DNA of 64,000 nucleotides, taken from the NCBI GenBank assembly GCA_022072225.1, contig JAJVIC010000010.1, forward strand, positions 408,995-472,994. Reading direction: 5' to 3'. The notes under the pieces are model-generated. The model did not search any database. It saw only the letters and a list, made by a program, of their open reading frames with translations, and was not told the origin of the DNA. The position numbers and the translations under genes are program-made. The stretch is from Bacteroidia bacterium. Lineage in GTDB: Bacteria; Bacteroidota; Bacteroidia; SXHM01. Below are positions 33,701 through 40,769 of this stretch, in pieces. Positions within the stretch are counted from its first letter, which is position 1. The number at the start of each line of letters is the position of its first letter.

Positions 33701-34416
33701 GCGAAACCAGCGAAGTGCAGATTGACGAGCCAACCGTTCCCGCAATGGAGCCCTGGGGGCAATTAGAACAGCTGAAGTATGAAAAAGATGTAATCGGCTT
33801 TTACATTTCGGGACATCCGTTAGATACGTATCATGTTGAAATGGGCTTTTGTAAAAACAAACTTTCGGAATTACGCGAATTAAACAGCACGCATAAAGAC
33901 AAGGAGTTTACATTCGGAGGAATGGTAACTGCAGTAAACCATAGGGTTGGGAAAACAGGAAATCCATTCGGAAATATAACGGTAGAGGATTATGGCGATT
34001 CTTCTGAATTCATGTTGTTTGGTGAAGATTATCTGAAATACAAATTGTATATGACTCCGGGTTACTTTGTTTATATCCGGGGGAAAGTCCAAAAGAGCTG
34101 GAGAAATCCTGATGCTGTAGAATTTAAAATTACTTCGATGCAATTGCTTTCGGAGGTGCGCGATAAACTGATTAAAAGCATTACTATTAACATTTCGCTT
34201 TCCGATATTTCTGATCAGTTTATAGCTAAGCTTACCTCCCTTTTGGATGAGAATGCAAAGAAGGCCAAAGGAACCTGTTCGGTTAAATTTCATGTAGTAG
34301 ACCCCGATGCAAATCTGTCAATAGACATGCCTTCGCGCAGACTGAAAGTAAGTCCCGATAACGAATTACTGGAAATAATTCAAAAAGGTATGAACCTGAC
34401 GTGTAGGCTGAATTAA
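30760..34416 (+). CDS. dnaE: DNA polymerase III alpha subunit
   Basis: The 1218-aa replicative polymerase begins with a PHP domain (HLHVHTQFSLLDGAANISSL, later ITDHGNMFGA), followed by the C-family polymerase core with catalytic acids in PDIDTDFDDEGR (about residues 438-449), the thumb and fingers (GTIHAAG-like segment RGTGIHAAGIIIAP), helix-hairpin-helix and OB-fold domains near the C-terminus. Length and domain order match DnaE rather than PolC (no exonuclease insertion). The gene stands upstream of trxA, with 126 bases between. Confidence 0.96.
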   Translation: MPVFSHLHVHTQFSLLDGAANISSLYKKAIANEMPALAITDHGNMFGAFKFVAEAQKYNTPDNPNKIKPIVGCEFYLVDDRHRRQFTKDDKDVRYHQLMLAKNAEGYKNLIKLCSLGYMEGLYGKYPRIDKELVLKYHKGLIATTCCLAAEVPRTILRKGEAEAEKVFKWWLDLFGEDYYVELQRHAIPEQMTVNEVLLKFARKYNVKIIASNDSHYVDQKDSNAHDILLCINTGEKQSTPSAKDFGDDDTSGAKGKRFAFFNDQFYFKGTTEMNQLFSDLPEAIDNTNEIVGKIETLKLKQDIMLPNFPIPQEFQIHTEAEKVDEKTTLPADTLNQWEYLRHLTFVGAKKRYGDISPEVEERLNFELFTIKTMGFAGYFLIVADFINHGKDIGVFVGPGRGSAAGSVVAYCIGITNIDPIKYNLLFERFLNPDRKSMPDIDTDFDDEGRQKVIDYVVDKYGKNQVAQIVTYGTMAAKMSIKDVARVLDIPLQDANALAKLVPEKPGIELNRLILAPLTGEKSLKEKENLSADEMEGVNKLRDIYNGTGELTNVLKEAVILEGSVRGTGIHAAGIIIAPKDLTEIIPVATSKETELLITQFEGKVIEDSGVIKMDFLGLKTLTILRDALIMIKQNHGVDIDLDTIPLDDKKTFELYQRGETNGTFQFESPGMQKHLKDLKPDKFEDLIAMNALYRPGPIEYIPNFIARKNGKEKVSYDLPEMEEFLQETYGITVYQEQVMLLSQKLAGFTKGDADVLRKAMGKKDKATLDKMKSKFIEGVKKNSLDETVCEKVWKDWEAFAQYAFNKSHSTCYAFVAFQTAYLKAHYPAEYMASVLTHNLSNIDKVTFFMEESKRMGIPVLGPDINESEYRFAVNKSGQIRFGLGAVKGVGEAAVAAIVEERKANGPFKSIFDLVRRINLRTANKKTFESLVYGGGFDSFGLHRANYFATEGDGNSFLEKAMRYGAASQDAKNSSQVSLFGETSEVQIDEPTVPAMEPWGQLEQLKYEKDVIGFYISGHPLDTYHVEMGFCKNKLSELRELNSTHKDKEFTFGGMVTAVNHRVGKTGNPFGNITVEDYGDSSEFMLFGEDYLKYKLYMTPGYFVYIRGKVQKSWRNPDAVEFKITSMQLLSEVRDKLIKSITINISLSDISDQFIAKLTSLLDENAKKAKGTCSVKFHVVDPDANLSIDMPSRRLKVSPDNELLEIIQKGMNLTCRLN

Positions 34417-34542
34417 ACATTACAAAACTTGAATTGTTATTTAACTGAATGTAATTCTGTCAGGTATTTTCCACTGGCAGGATATTTGAAAACCCAAGCA
34501 GAAATTATTTAATATTGTATCCCTAATAAAAACAAAAAATTT

Positions 34543-34863
34543 ATGGCAATCGAATTAACAGATGCAAACTTTGATGAATTAGTCATCAAATCAGACAAAC
34601 CCGTATTGGTAGACTTTTGGGCAGAATGGTGCGGTCCATGCCGTATGGTAGGTCCTTTGGTTGAAGAGCTTTCAAAAGAATACGATGGCAAAGCCGTTGT
34701 AGGTAAAGTGGATGTAGATAACAACCCCGGCATTTCGGCCCGTTTTGGTATCCGCAATATTCCTACACTTTTATATTTTAAAGGCGGTCAGGTTGTTGAC
34801 AAACAGGTAGGAGCCGTTCCTAAAACAGTGCTTGCAGGCAAGCTGGACGCTCAGATGAGCTAA
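34543..34863 (+). CDS. trxA: Thioredoxin
   Basis: The 106-aa protein has the active site C30-G-P-C33 in [15 protein letters not shown], the conserved cis-Pro region [12 protein letters not shown], and full thioredoxin length with no signal peptide. It is a cytosolic disulfide reductase. The position directly after dnaE is common in this phylum. The DUF58 gene follows after seven bases. Confidence 0.96.
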   Translation: MAIELTDANFDELVIKSDKPVLVDFWAEWCGPCRMVGPLVEELSKEYDGKAVVGKVDVDNNPGISARFGIRNIPTLLYFKGGQVVDKQVGAVPKTVLAGKLDAQMS

Positions 34864-34870
34864 TCCCGGT

Positions 34871-35809
34871 ATGCAGCAGGTTCTCCATAACAGAGAATTT
34901 CAGCAGTTCAGCCACCTGGAGCTTATAGCTAAACAGGTGGTTGAAGGCTTTATAACAGGCCTTCACAAAAGCCCTTTTCATGGCTTTTCAGTGGAGTTTG
35001 CGGAGCATCGTCTTTATAACACAGGCGAGTCTACGCGACACATGGACTGGAAAATTTACGGCCGCACCGAAAAACTGTTTGTAAAGAAATACGAAGAAGA
35101 AACCAACCTGCGTTGTCAGTTGGTGATTGACAGTTCTTCGTCTATGTATTTTCCCTACAGCGAAAAGAATAAACCCGGACACGAGAACAAAATCACGTTT
35201 GCCGTGCATTCGGCAGCAGCACTCATTCATTTGCTGAAAAAACAGCGCGATGCCTTTGGCCTCAGCATTTTCTCTGACAGTGTAGATGTGCACACGCCTG
35301 CCCGTTCCAGCACCATGCACAGCAAATTGCTGTTTCATGAGCTTGAAAACATTTTGCAGCAGCGCGAGCTTACGGCTAAGAAAAAAACGGTTGCCGCAGA
35401 AGCCCTGCACCAGATTGCAGAAAGCATACACAAGCGTTCGCTGGTTATTATTTTCAGTGATATGATGGACAACAGCGGTAAGGCTAATGAAGAATTATTC
35501 TCGGCCCTGCAACACCTGCGCCACAACAAGCACGAGGTTATTTTATTTCACGTAAACGACAGTTCAAAAGAGCTTAATTTTGAGTTTGATAATCGCCCGT
35601 ATCGCTTTATAGATCTGGAAACGGGAGAAGAATTGAGGGTAGTTCCGAACGAAATCCGTCAATCTTACGTAGAAGCAGCTCAAAAATTTAAAAAAGAACT
35701 GATGCTTCGCTGCGGACAATTCAATATTGATTTTATTGAAGCCGATATAAAACAGGGCTACCGTCCGATTTTATTACCCTATTTGCTGAAGCGTAAAAAG
35801 ATGACCTGA
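34871..35809 (+). CDS. DUF58 (vWA-like) protein
   Basis: The 312-aa protein matches DUF58: the family hallmark GESTRHMDWKIYGRTEKLFV, followed by a von Willebrand A-like MIDAS region (LVIDSSSSMYF) and IFSDMMD. DUF58 proteins commonly sit with MoxR AAA+ ATPases; none lies nearby, so any partner is elsewhere. It is cytosolic, with no membrane segment. It overlaps none of its neighbours but is only two bases from the next gene, implying co-transcription. Confidence 0.88.
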   Translation: MQQVLHNREFQQFSHLELIAKQVVEGFITGLHKSPFHGFSVEFAEHRLYNTGESTRHMDWKIYGRTEKLFVKKYEEETNLRCQLVIDSSSSMYFPYSEKNKPGHENKITFAVHSAAALIHLLKKQRDAFGLSIFSDSVDVHTPARSSTMHSKLLFHELENILQQRELTAKKKTVAAEALHQIAESIHKRSLVIIFSDMMDNSGKANEELFSALQHLRHNKHEVILFHVNDSSKELNFEFDNRPYRFIDLETGEELRVVPNEIRQSYVEAAQKFKKELMLRCGQFNIDFIEADIKQGYRPILLPYLLKRKKMT

Positions 35810-35811
35810 TT

Positions 35812-36573
35812 ATGAAAAGAGTTGCTGCTATCGTGTTGTTTTCATGTTTTGCGCTTGTTTCGTCAGCGGTTGATTTTACCGCGCTGCTGCGCGAAAAACC
35901 TTTGACGGTGAGCTACACAGCCGAGAAGAACATAAACGTTTCGTTTATGTTCACGGTAAAAAACGTGAAAGAAAGCAAGCTGGATATTTACCTCCATGCG
36001 CGCTACATTATTAATGCAGACACGCTGAACGACTACCTGTATTTCGGAGAAACCTACACCGGAATGATTAAAGAACTTTATCTGGAAGCAGGCGACTCGG
36101 TACAGGCTTTCCTTTATCTGAATAATGAAGAAACAGCAAAGATTGAGAATCTGAAAGGTTCATTCAGCGTTAAAGCAGGCCCCGGATTAGACCTTAGTTC
36201 AACGGGCGAGGTGTGCCGCTTTACCGGAACAGTATGGAAAGACGACCAGCTACCGCTGTTTCGTATTGCCAAAGCAGATGAAAAAAATCAGCAGTTAACC
36301 ATTGATGTGGAACTTACCGAGAATTATGAGTTTGATAAACTGTTTATGAAAATAAAGGTGGTAAGCCCTGCCCAGGGTATTTTGCTTTTCAGTAAGGAAC
36401 TGATGGTAAACGAAGAGCCCGACATACCTTTCCGCAGAAAAACAGTAAAAATTGATTTCCCCGATCTGGAAGTACAAAAAGCCGGAAGTTATTATGTACA
36501 GGTTTTTCACCTGATGGGGCAGAGCCGTGTAAATGGCGTAGAATCTATCTCTTACCGACTTACTGATAAATAA
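35812..36573 (+). CDS. Exported protein of unknown function
   Basis: The 253-aa protein has a signal peptide (MKRVAAIVLFSCFALVSSAV) and a beta-rich body with two possible sandwich halves (about 25-130 and 140-250). No catalytic motif or known family was recognised. It begins two bases after the DUF58 gene and ends before a tRNA gene, so it is probably translated with the DUF58 protein. A lipoprotein is unlikely, because the Cys in the signal region is followed by more hydrophobic sequence. Confidence 0.65.
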   Translation: MKRVAAIVLFSCFALVSSAVDFTALLREKPLTVSYTAEKNINVSFMFTVKNVKESKLDIYLHARYIINADTLNDYLYFGETYTGMIKELYLEAGDSVQAFLYLNNEETAKIENLKGSFSVKAGPGLDLSSTGEVCRFTGTVWKDDQLPLFRIAKADEKNQQLTIDVELTENYEFDKLFMKIKVVSPAQGILLFSKELMVNEEPDIPFRRKTVKIDFPDLEVQKAGSYYVQVFHLMGQSRVNGVESISYRLTDK

Positions 36574-36574
36574 T

Positions 36575-36605
36575 TTTGCAGAAATGCAAAAATGAGTTAC
36601 TTTCG
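36575..36605 (+). promoter_or_regulatory. tRNA-Asp promoter with both -33 and -7 elements
   Basis: TTTG (36575-36578) and TACTTTCG (36598-36605; one mismatch to TAnnTTTG) are separated by 19 bases, the textbook Bacteroidota spacing. The tRNA starts 30 bases after the -7 element. This is the clearest two-part promoter in the window. Confidence 0.75.
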
Positions 36606-36634
36606 CACCCTCTTTTACCGAAAGGTAATAAAGA

Positions 36635-36708
36635 GGACCGGTAGTTCAGCTGGTTAGAATGCTGCCCTGTCACGGCAGAGGTCGCGGGTTCGAGTCCCGT
36701 CCGGTCCG
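36635..36708 (+). tRNA. tRNA-Asp (anticodon GTC)
   Basis: The 74-base cloverleaf has acceptor arms GGACCGG/CCGGTCC, a D arm, an anticodon stem CTGCC/GGCAG with loop CTGTCAC (anticodon GTC at 36669-36671), a T arm with GGTTCGA, and discriminator G, as expected for tRNA-Asp. CCA is not encoded. It has its own promoter and a strong terminator five bases downstream. Confidence 0.97.
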
Positions 36709-36712
36709 CTGA

Positions 36713-36744
36713 AAAAAAGTCCCGCAGAAATGCGGGACTTTTTT
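36713..36744 (+). terminator. Rho-independent terminator of tRNA-Asp
   Basis: A 14-bp perfect stem (AAAAAAGTCCCGCA paired to TGCGGGACTTTTTT) with a GAAA tetraloop ends in six Ts. It is placed directly after the tRNA. Confidence 0.93.
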
Positions 36745-37056
36745 ATTATATCCTAAATCGTTAACTTTTAATGTTTTAAAAAATTATGTTTTTGAAAGTT
36801 TTCGTGCAATTATGATTCTTGTTTTATAAAGTACCGTTTTAATTATAAAAGAATTTTTAAAAAAGCTTGTTCTTCTTAACTTTTTTCAGCCGAAATATAT
36901 CTGATTTCATCGGGTTATTCTAAACATGTATCGTGCTTTTTTGTTTAGTACTAAACAGTGTACTTATTTATTGTTTATACAGTTGTTGAAAAAGAATTTT
37001 TTAATCCTGTTATGCACATAAAAAGTTTATAGATTTGCGCAGTTTTTTAAGAAAAA
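36745..37056. promoter_or_regulatory. AT-rich 312-base leader before nuoA with palindrome and -7 element
   Basis: The region is AT-rich and non-coding. It contains a perfect 16-base palindrome, TGTTTAGTACTAAACA (36942-36957), and a -7 match TAGATTTG (37030-37037) 19 bases before the nuoA ATG. A CTG 20 bases upstream of the -7 is the nearest -33 candidate. The palindrome lies 72 bases upstream of the -7 and could bind a dimeric activator. Nothing else was recognised. Confidence 0.5.
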
Positions 37057-37419
37057 ATGAACTCACTGAACGATTATCTACCCATAGGCATACAACTGAT
37101 AGTAGCGTTAGGTTTTGTAGTAACCACTATGGTGGCAACTGCCCTGCTGGGACCTAAAAGAAAGTCGAAAAAGAAAGAAGAAGTATTTGAGTGTGGAATT
37201 GAATCAAAAGGAAATGCCCGCGTTCCTTTTTCAATCAAGTATTTTCTTGTGGCTATATTATTTGTACTTTTTGATGTGGAGGTAATATTCATGTATCCCT
37301 GGGCTGTTAATTTCAGGGACCTTGGTTTGCAGGGTTTCCTGGAAATGCTGGTGTTTATAGCATTTCTGCTGGCAGGGTTATTCTATATTATTAAAAAGGG
37401 TGCGCTGAAGTGGGAATAG
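37057..37419 (+). CDS. nuoA: NADH-quinone oxidoreductase subunit A
   Basis: The 120-aa membrane subunit has three hydrophobic helices (about 10-30, 62-82 and 90-110), the conserved acidic KKKEEVFECGIESKGNARVP loop, and LFDVEVIFMYPWA, all diagnostic of NuoA. It is the first gene of the complex I operon. The 70 bases to nuoB are unusually loose and carry AATTCAAAAG repeats. Confidence 0.95.
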   Translation: MNSLNDYLPIGIQLIVALGFVVTTMVATALLGPKRKSKKKEEVFECGIESKGNARVPFSIKYFLVAILFVLFDVEVIFMYPWAVNFRDLGLQGFLEMLVFIAFLLAGLFYIIKKGALKWE

Positions 37420-37443
37420 GTTTTTAATGAAGGGAGTAGAACA

Positions 37444-37487
37444 AATTCAAAAGTAAAAAGGGAAAGAATAAAGTAAAAATTCAAAAG
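37444..37487 (+). repeat. ORF-less AATTCAAAAG repeat pair between nuoA and nuoB
   Basis: AATTCAAAAG occurs twice (37444-37453 and 37478-37487), separated by a purine-rich spacer, in the same style as the left terminal repeat of the element between nuoC and nuoD (38558-38590), where the two copies are 23 bases apart start to start rather than 34. No ORF or matching right repeat is present. It may be a remnant end of such an element, or a preferred insertion sequence. Confidence 0.55.
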
Positions 37488-37489
37488 AA

Positions 37490-38053
37490 GTGGCTGAGAT
37501 TATAAAACCGAATTACAATATTGCCGAAGTTCCTGCCGGACACGATGGTCCGGGCTTTTTTGCTACTTCATTAGATAAAGCAGTTGGATTGGCGCGCAAA
37601 AATTCAATTTGGCCCCTTCCGTTTGCTACCTCTTGCTGCGGAATTGAGTTTATGGCTATGATGGGAGCGCATTATGATTTTGCCCGTTTTGGTTCCGAAC
37701 GTTTAAGTTTTTCGCCTCGCCAGGCCGATTTGTTGATGGTAATGGGAACAATTGCTAAAAAAATGGCACCTGTAGTAAAACAGGTATATGAGCAAATGGC
37801 TGAACCACGATGGGTTCTTTCAATGGGAGCTTGTGCCAGCAGCGGTGGAATATTTGATACCTACAGTGTGTTGCAGGGAATCGACAGGATTATTCCGGTT
37901 GATGTTTATGTTCCCGGATGTCCCCCGCGCCCAGAGCAGGTAATAGACGGAATATTAAAAATTCAGGAACTGGTAGGAAATGAGTCTTTGAGAAGGAGAA
38001 ACTCTCCCGAATACAAAGAAATGCTGGCTTCTTACGGAATAAAGGTTGACTAA
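37490..38053 (+). CDS. nuoB: NADH-quinone oxidoreductase subunit B
   Basis: The 187-aa subunit starts at GTG (37490) and carries the N2 cluster cysteines: the adjacent pair C49-C50 in ATSCCGIEFMAM, a third in SMGACASSGG and the fourth in YVPGCPPRPEQ. NuoB joins the peripheral arm to the quinone site. Its stop overlaps the nuoC start by one base. Confidence 0.96.
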   Translation: MAEIIKPNYNIAEVPAGHDGPGFFATSLDKAVGLARKNSIWPLPFATSCCGIEFMAMMGAHYDFARFGSERLSFSPRQADLLMVMGTIAKKMAPVVKQVYEQMAEPRWVLSMGACASSGGIFDTYSVLQGIDRIIPVDVYVPGCPPRPEQVIDGILKIQELVGNESLRRRNSPEYKEMLASYGIKVD

Positions 38054-38559
38054 TGGAAGATACGCTGTTGCAAACTATTCACGGTAAGCTGAAAAGCAAA
38101 TTCGGTGAAGATATTATCTCCGCTGAACAGGCTTATGATTTCCCGGTTTACACAGTAAGCAAAAAGAAAATTATTGAAATCATCAGCTTTCTTTATAACG
38201 AAGAAGAGTTGGACTTCCGCTTTCTTACTACCATGTGCGGACTTCAGTTTCCTGACAATAAAGGCGGTGAGTTCTGCATCATGTATCAGTTGCACAACAT
38301 GCCTGAGAACTGGAGAATAAGATTGAAAGTGTATACTCCGGCTAATGATATGGAATATCCAACGTTGACAGGAATTTTTTCAACTGCAAACTGGATGGAG
38401 CGCGAGGCATTTGATTTTTACGGCTTTATATTTAAAGGTCATCCCAACCTTATCAGAATACTGAATATGGAGGATATGACTTACCATCCGATGAGGAAAG
38501 AATATCCTCTTGAAGATGGAACAAGGGAAGATAAGAATGATACAATGTTTGGGCGTTAA
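38053..38559 (+). CDS. nuoC: NADH-quinone oxidoreductase subunit C
   Basis: The 168-aa product has the 30-kDa-subunit signature EREAFDFYGFIFKGHPNLIR followed by KEYPLEDGTR. It is the separate C form, not the fused CD of E. coli. Translation is coupled to nuoB by a TAATG overlap. Its stop codon lies at the first bases of the left inverted repeat of an inserted element, so the element's left end abuts the gene. Confidence 0.95.
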   Translation: MEDTLLQTIHGKLKSKFGEDIISAEQAYDFPVYTVSKKKIIEIISFLYNEEELDFRFLTTMCGLQFPDNKGGEFCIMYQLHNMPENWRIRLKVYTPANDMEYPTLTGIFSTANWMEREAFDFYGFIFKGHPNLIRILNMEDMTYHPMRKEYPLEDGTREDKNDTMFGR

Positions 38560-38996
38560 TTCAAAAGAGGGCAAAGGCAAAATTCAAAAGCTGGAAGTTG
38601 GCATACGAAAGTGATATAAAGGATAGGACTAAGAAATTTGCGATAAGGGTTATTAAGTTATGCACGGAACTAAAAAAAATATAAATTAAGTTTTGATATC
38701 ATTGACCAGTTGCAGCGAAGCGGAACATCAGTCGGGGCAAATGTGAGAGAAGCAAAAGCAAGCAGCACAAAGAAAGAGTTAATAAGATTTTATGAGATAG
38801 CACTTCGTTCAGCAAATGAAACAGATTACTGGATGGAAGTAATACAGGAAGGATATAGTATAGAAGAAAAAATATTTGAAGCAGATAAAAAAGAACTATT
38901 AGAAATAAGCAGGATAATCGGGAAAATAATCGTCAACTTAAAGAATAGTAATTAGGCTATCAACTTTTGAATTTTGACTTTTCCCTCTTTTGACTT
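38558..38996 (+). mobile_element. S23/IVS-like element 1 with 33-base terminal inverted repeats, in nuoC-nuoD
   Basis: The left repeat (38558-38590) and right repeat (38964-38996) are inverted copies matching at 30 of 33 positions (AATTCAAAAGAGGGCAAAGG... against its complement). Between them lies a frameshifted four-helix-bundle gene of the S23 family. In the nuo mRNA the repeats would pair into a long stem with the gene in the loop, like the intervening sequences that RNase III removes from 23S rRNA in some bacteria. nuoD starts three bases after the right repeat. No transposase is present. Confidence 0.75.
38598..38955 (+). pseudogene. Frameshifted four-helix-bundle (S23/IVS) protein gene, copy 1
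   Basis: The N-terminal part reads from a possible TTG at 38598 (AYESDIKDRTKKFAIRVIKL) and stops early at TAA near 38692. The C-terminal part continues in another frame (DIIDQLQRSGTSVGANVREA, to 38955). The two align end to end with the intact copy at 42138-42494 (YENDIRDRTKRFAVEIIKI and ILRSGTSIGANVKEARS). The break coincides with a run of eight As (38672-38679); a ninth A would restore one frame of about 119 codons. It is either a real pseudogene, a homopolymer sequencing error, or slippage. Confidence 0.8.
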
Positions 38997-38999
38997 AAA

Positions 39000-40205
39000 A
39001 TGTTAGAAACATTAAATAAAGATACAGCAACAAAGGACTACACCACCCTTAACCTCGGACCTACGCATCCGGCCACTCACGGTATTTTTCAGAATATTGT
39101 GAAGATGGATGGTGAAATAATTGTTGATGCCGTTCCTACAATCGGATACATTCACCGTGCCTTTGAAAAGATTGCAGAGCGCAGACCTTTTTACCAGATA
39201 ACTCCGCTTACCGACCGTTTGAATTATTGCTCGTCACCAATTAATAATATGGGTTGGCACATGACAGTTGAAAAACTGGCGGGAATTGAAATCCCTAAGC
39301 GTGTTCAATACATGCGTGTGGTTATTATGGAACTGGCGCGTATTGCCGACCATATTGTTTGCAACAGTGTTATCGGTGTTGATACCGGAGCATTGTCGGG
39401 TTTCCTTTATGTGTTCCAGCAACGCGAACATATTTACGAGATATACGAAGAAATTTGCGGAGCACGTTTAACTACAAACGTTGGACGTATAGGTGGATTG
39501 GAAAGAGATTTTTCTCCGAAATGTATTGACAAGATTGAGAATTTCCTGAAAGAATTTCCGAAAGTGTTGAAAGAGTTTGAAAGTCTGTTGATGCGCAACC
39601 GCATTTTCATGGACAGAACAATTGGCGTAGGTGCTATTTCTGCCGAGCGCGCTTTGAACTATGGATTTACAGGACCAAACCTGCGCGCCACAGGAGTTGA
39701 TTATGATGTACGTGTGATGAATCCGTATTCAGGTTACCAGGATTTTGATTTTGTAGTTCCGGTAGGAACCAGTGGTGATACGTATGACCGGTTTATGGTG
39801 CGTCAGCAGGAAATGTGGGAAAGTCTGAGCATTATCCGTCAGGCAATGGATAAGATAAAACAGTTCCCTGAAAAAGTTTTTCATGCCGATGTTCCTGAAT
39901 TTTATTTGCCGCCTAAAGAAGAAGTTTACAACAACATGGAAGCTTTGATCTATCACTTTAAAATTGTGATGGGCGAAGTGGATGTTCCTAAAGGAGAAGT
40001 TTATCACTCAGTAGAAGGAGGAAACGGAGAACTTGGTTTTTACCTGATGAGCGATGGCGGAAGAACCCCGTATCGCCTGCATTTCCGAAGACCATGTTTT
40101 ATTTATTACCAGGCATACACCGAAATGATAAAAGGAGCAATGCTGAGTGATGCAATATTAACCCTGAGCAGTCTGAATGTGATTGCCGGAGAATTAGATG
40201 CTTAA
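39000..40205 (+). CDS. nuoD: NADH-quinone oxidoreductase subunit D
   Basis: The 401-aa 49-kDa-type subunit has LGPTHPATHGIFQNIVKMDG, the IGYIHRAFEKIAERRPF motif and the C-terminal SDGGRTPYRLHFRRPCF. It forms the quinone cavity with NuoB. The start is three bases after the right inverted repeat of element 1, so any ribosome-binding sequence lies in the repeat. Three bases separate it from nuoE. Confidence 0.96.
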   Translation: MLETLNKDTATKDYTTLNLGPTHPATHGIFQNIVKMDGEIIVDAVPTIGYIHRAFEKIAERRPFYQITPLTDRLNYCSSPINNMGWHMTVEKLAGIEIPKRVQYMRVVIMELARIADHIVCNSVIGVDTGALSGFLYVFQQREHIYEIYEEICGARLTTNVGRIGGLERDFSPKCIDKIENFLKEFPKVLKEFESLLMRNRIFMDRTIGVGAISAERALNYGFTGPNLRATGVDYDVRVMNPYSGYQDFDFVVPVGTSGDTYDRFMVRQQEMWESLSIIRQAMDKIKQFPEKVFHADVPEFYLPPKEEVYNNMEALIYHFKIVMGEVDVPKGEVYHSVEGGNGELGFYLMSDGGRTPYRLHFRRPCFIYYQAYTEMIKGAMLSDAILTLSSLNVIAGELDA

Positions 40206-40208
40206 AGA

Positions 40209-40769
40209 ATGGCAGAGATAAAACCCATAAAATTTTCTGACGAAGCATTACAGCTTTGCCATAAAATAATGAAACGTTATCCCGAGGGAAAACAGAAGTC
40301 GGCAATATTACCTGTGCTCCACATTGCACAAGCTGAATTTGGCGGCTGGCTCAGTGCTCCCGTTATGGATTACGTTGCTTCGCTTTTAAAAATACAACCT
40401 GTTGAAGTATATGAAGTAGCTTCTTTTTACACCATGTATAACCTGAAACCGGTTGGCAAGTGTGTGATTGAAGTTTGCAGAACAGGGCCTTGCTGGTTAA
40501 TGGGAGCAGAGGACTTAGTGAAGTTTATTGAGAAAAAACTGAATATCAAAGAAGGCGAAACAACTGCGGACGGAATGTTTACATTAAAAACAGTTGAGTG
40601 CCTTGCTTCCTGCGGAACAGCACCCATGATGCAGATAGGAGAAACTTATCATGAGAATCTGACATTTGAAAAATGCTCAGATATTCTGGATAATTACAAA
40701 GCGAAAGGCGAGCATGTTTCGCACTGGAGAAAAGAACGGATTACAAATCATTCTGATATAAAGCAATAA
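40209..40769 (+). CDS. nuoE: NADH-quinone oxidoreductase subunit E
   Basis: The 186-aa 24-kDa-type subunit has the thioredoxin-like [2Fe-2S] ligands C-x4-C in CRTGPCWLMGA and C-x3-C in CLASCGTAPMM, which bind cluster N1a. Its stop overlaps the nuoF start by one base (TAATG), the usual E-F coupling. Confidence 0.96.
   Translation: MAEIKPIKFSDEALQLCHKIMKRYPEGKQKSAILPVLHIAQAEFGGWLSAPVMDYVASLLKIQPVEVYEVASFYTMYNLKPVGKCVIEVCRTGPCWLMGAEDLVKFIEKKLNIKEGETTADGMFTLKTVECLASCGTAPMMQIGETYHENLTFEKCSDILDNYKAKGEHVSHWRKERITNHSDIKQ

Noticed and set aside
38710..38955. Independent 81-aa gene
   Set aside because: It is the C-terminal part of a frameshifted four-helix-bundle gene whose N-terminal part is in another frame just upstream.
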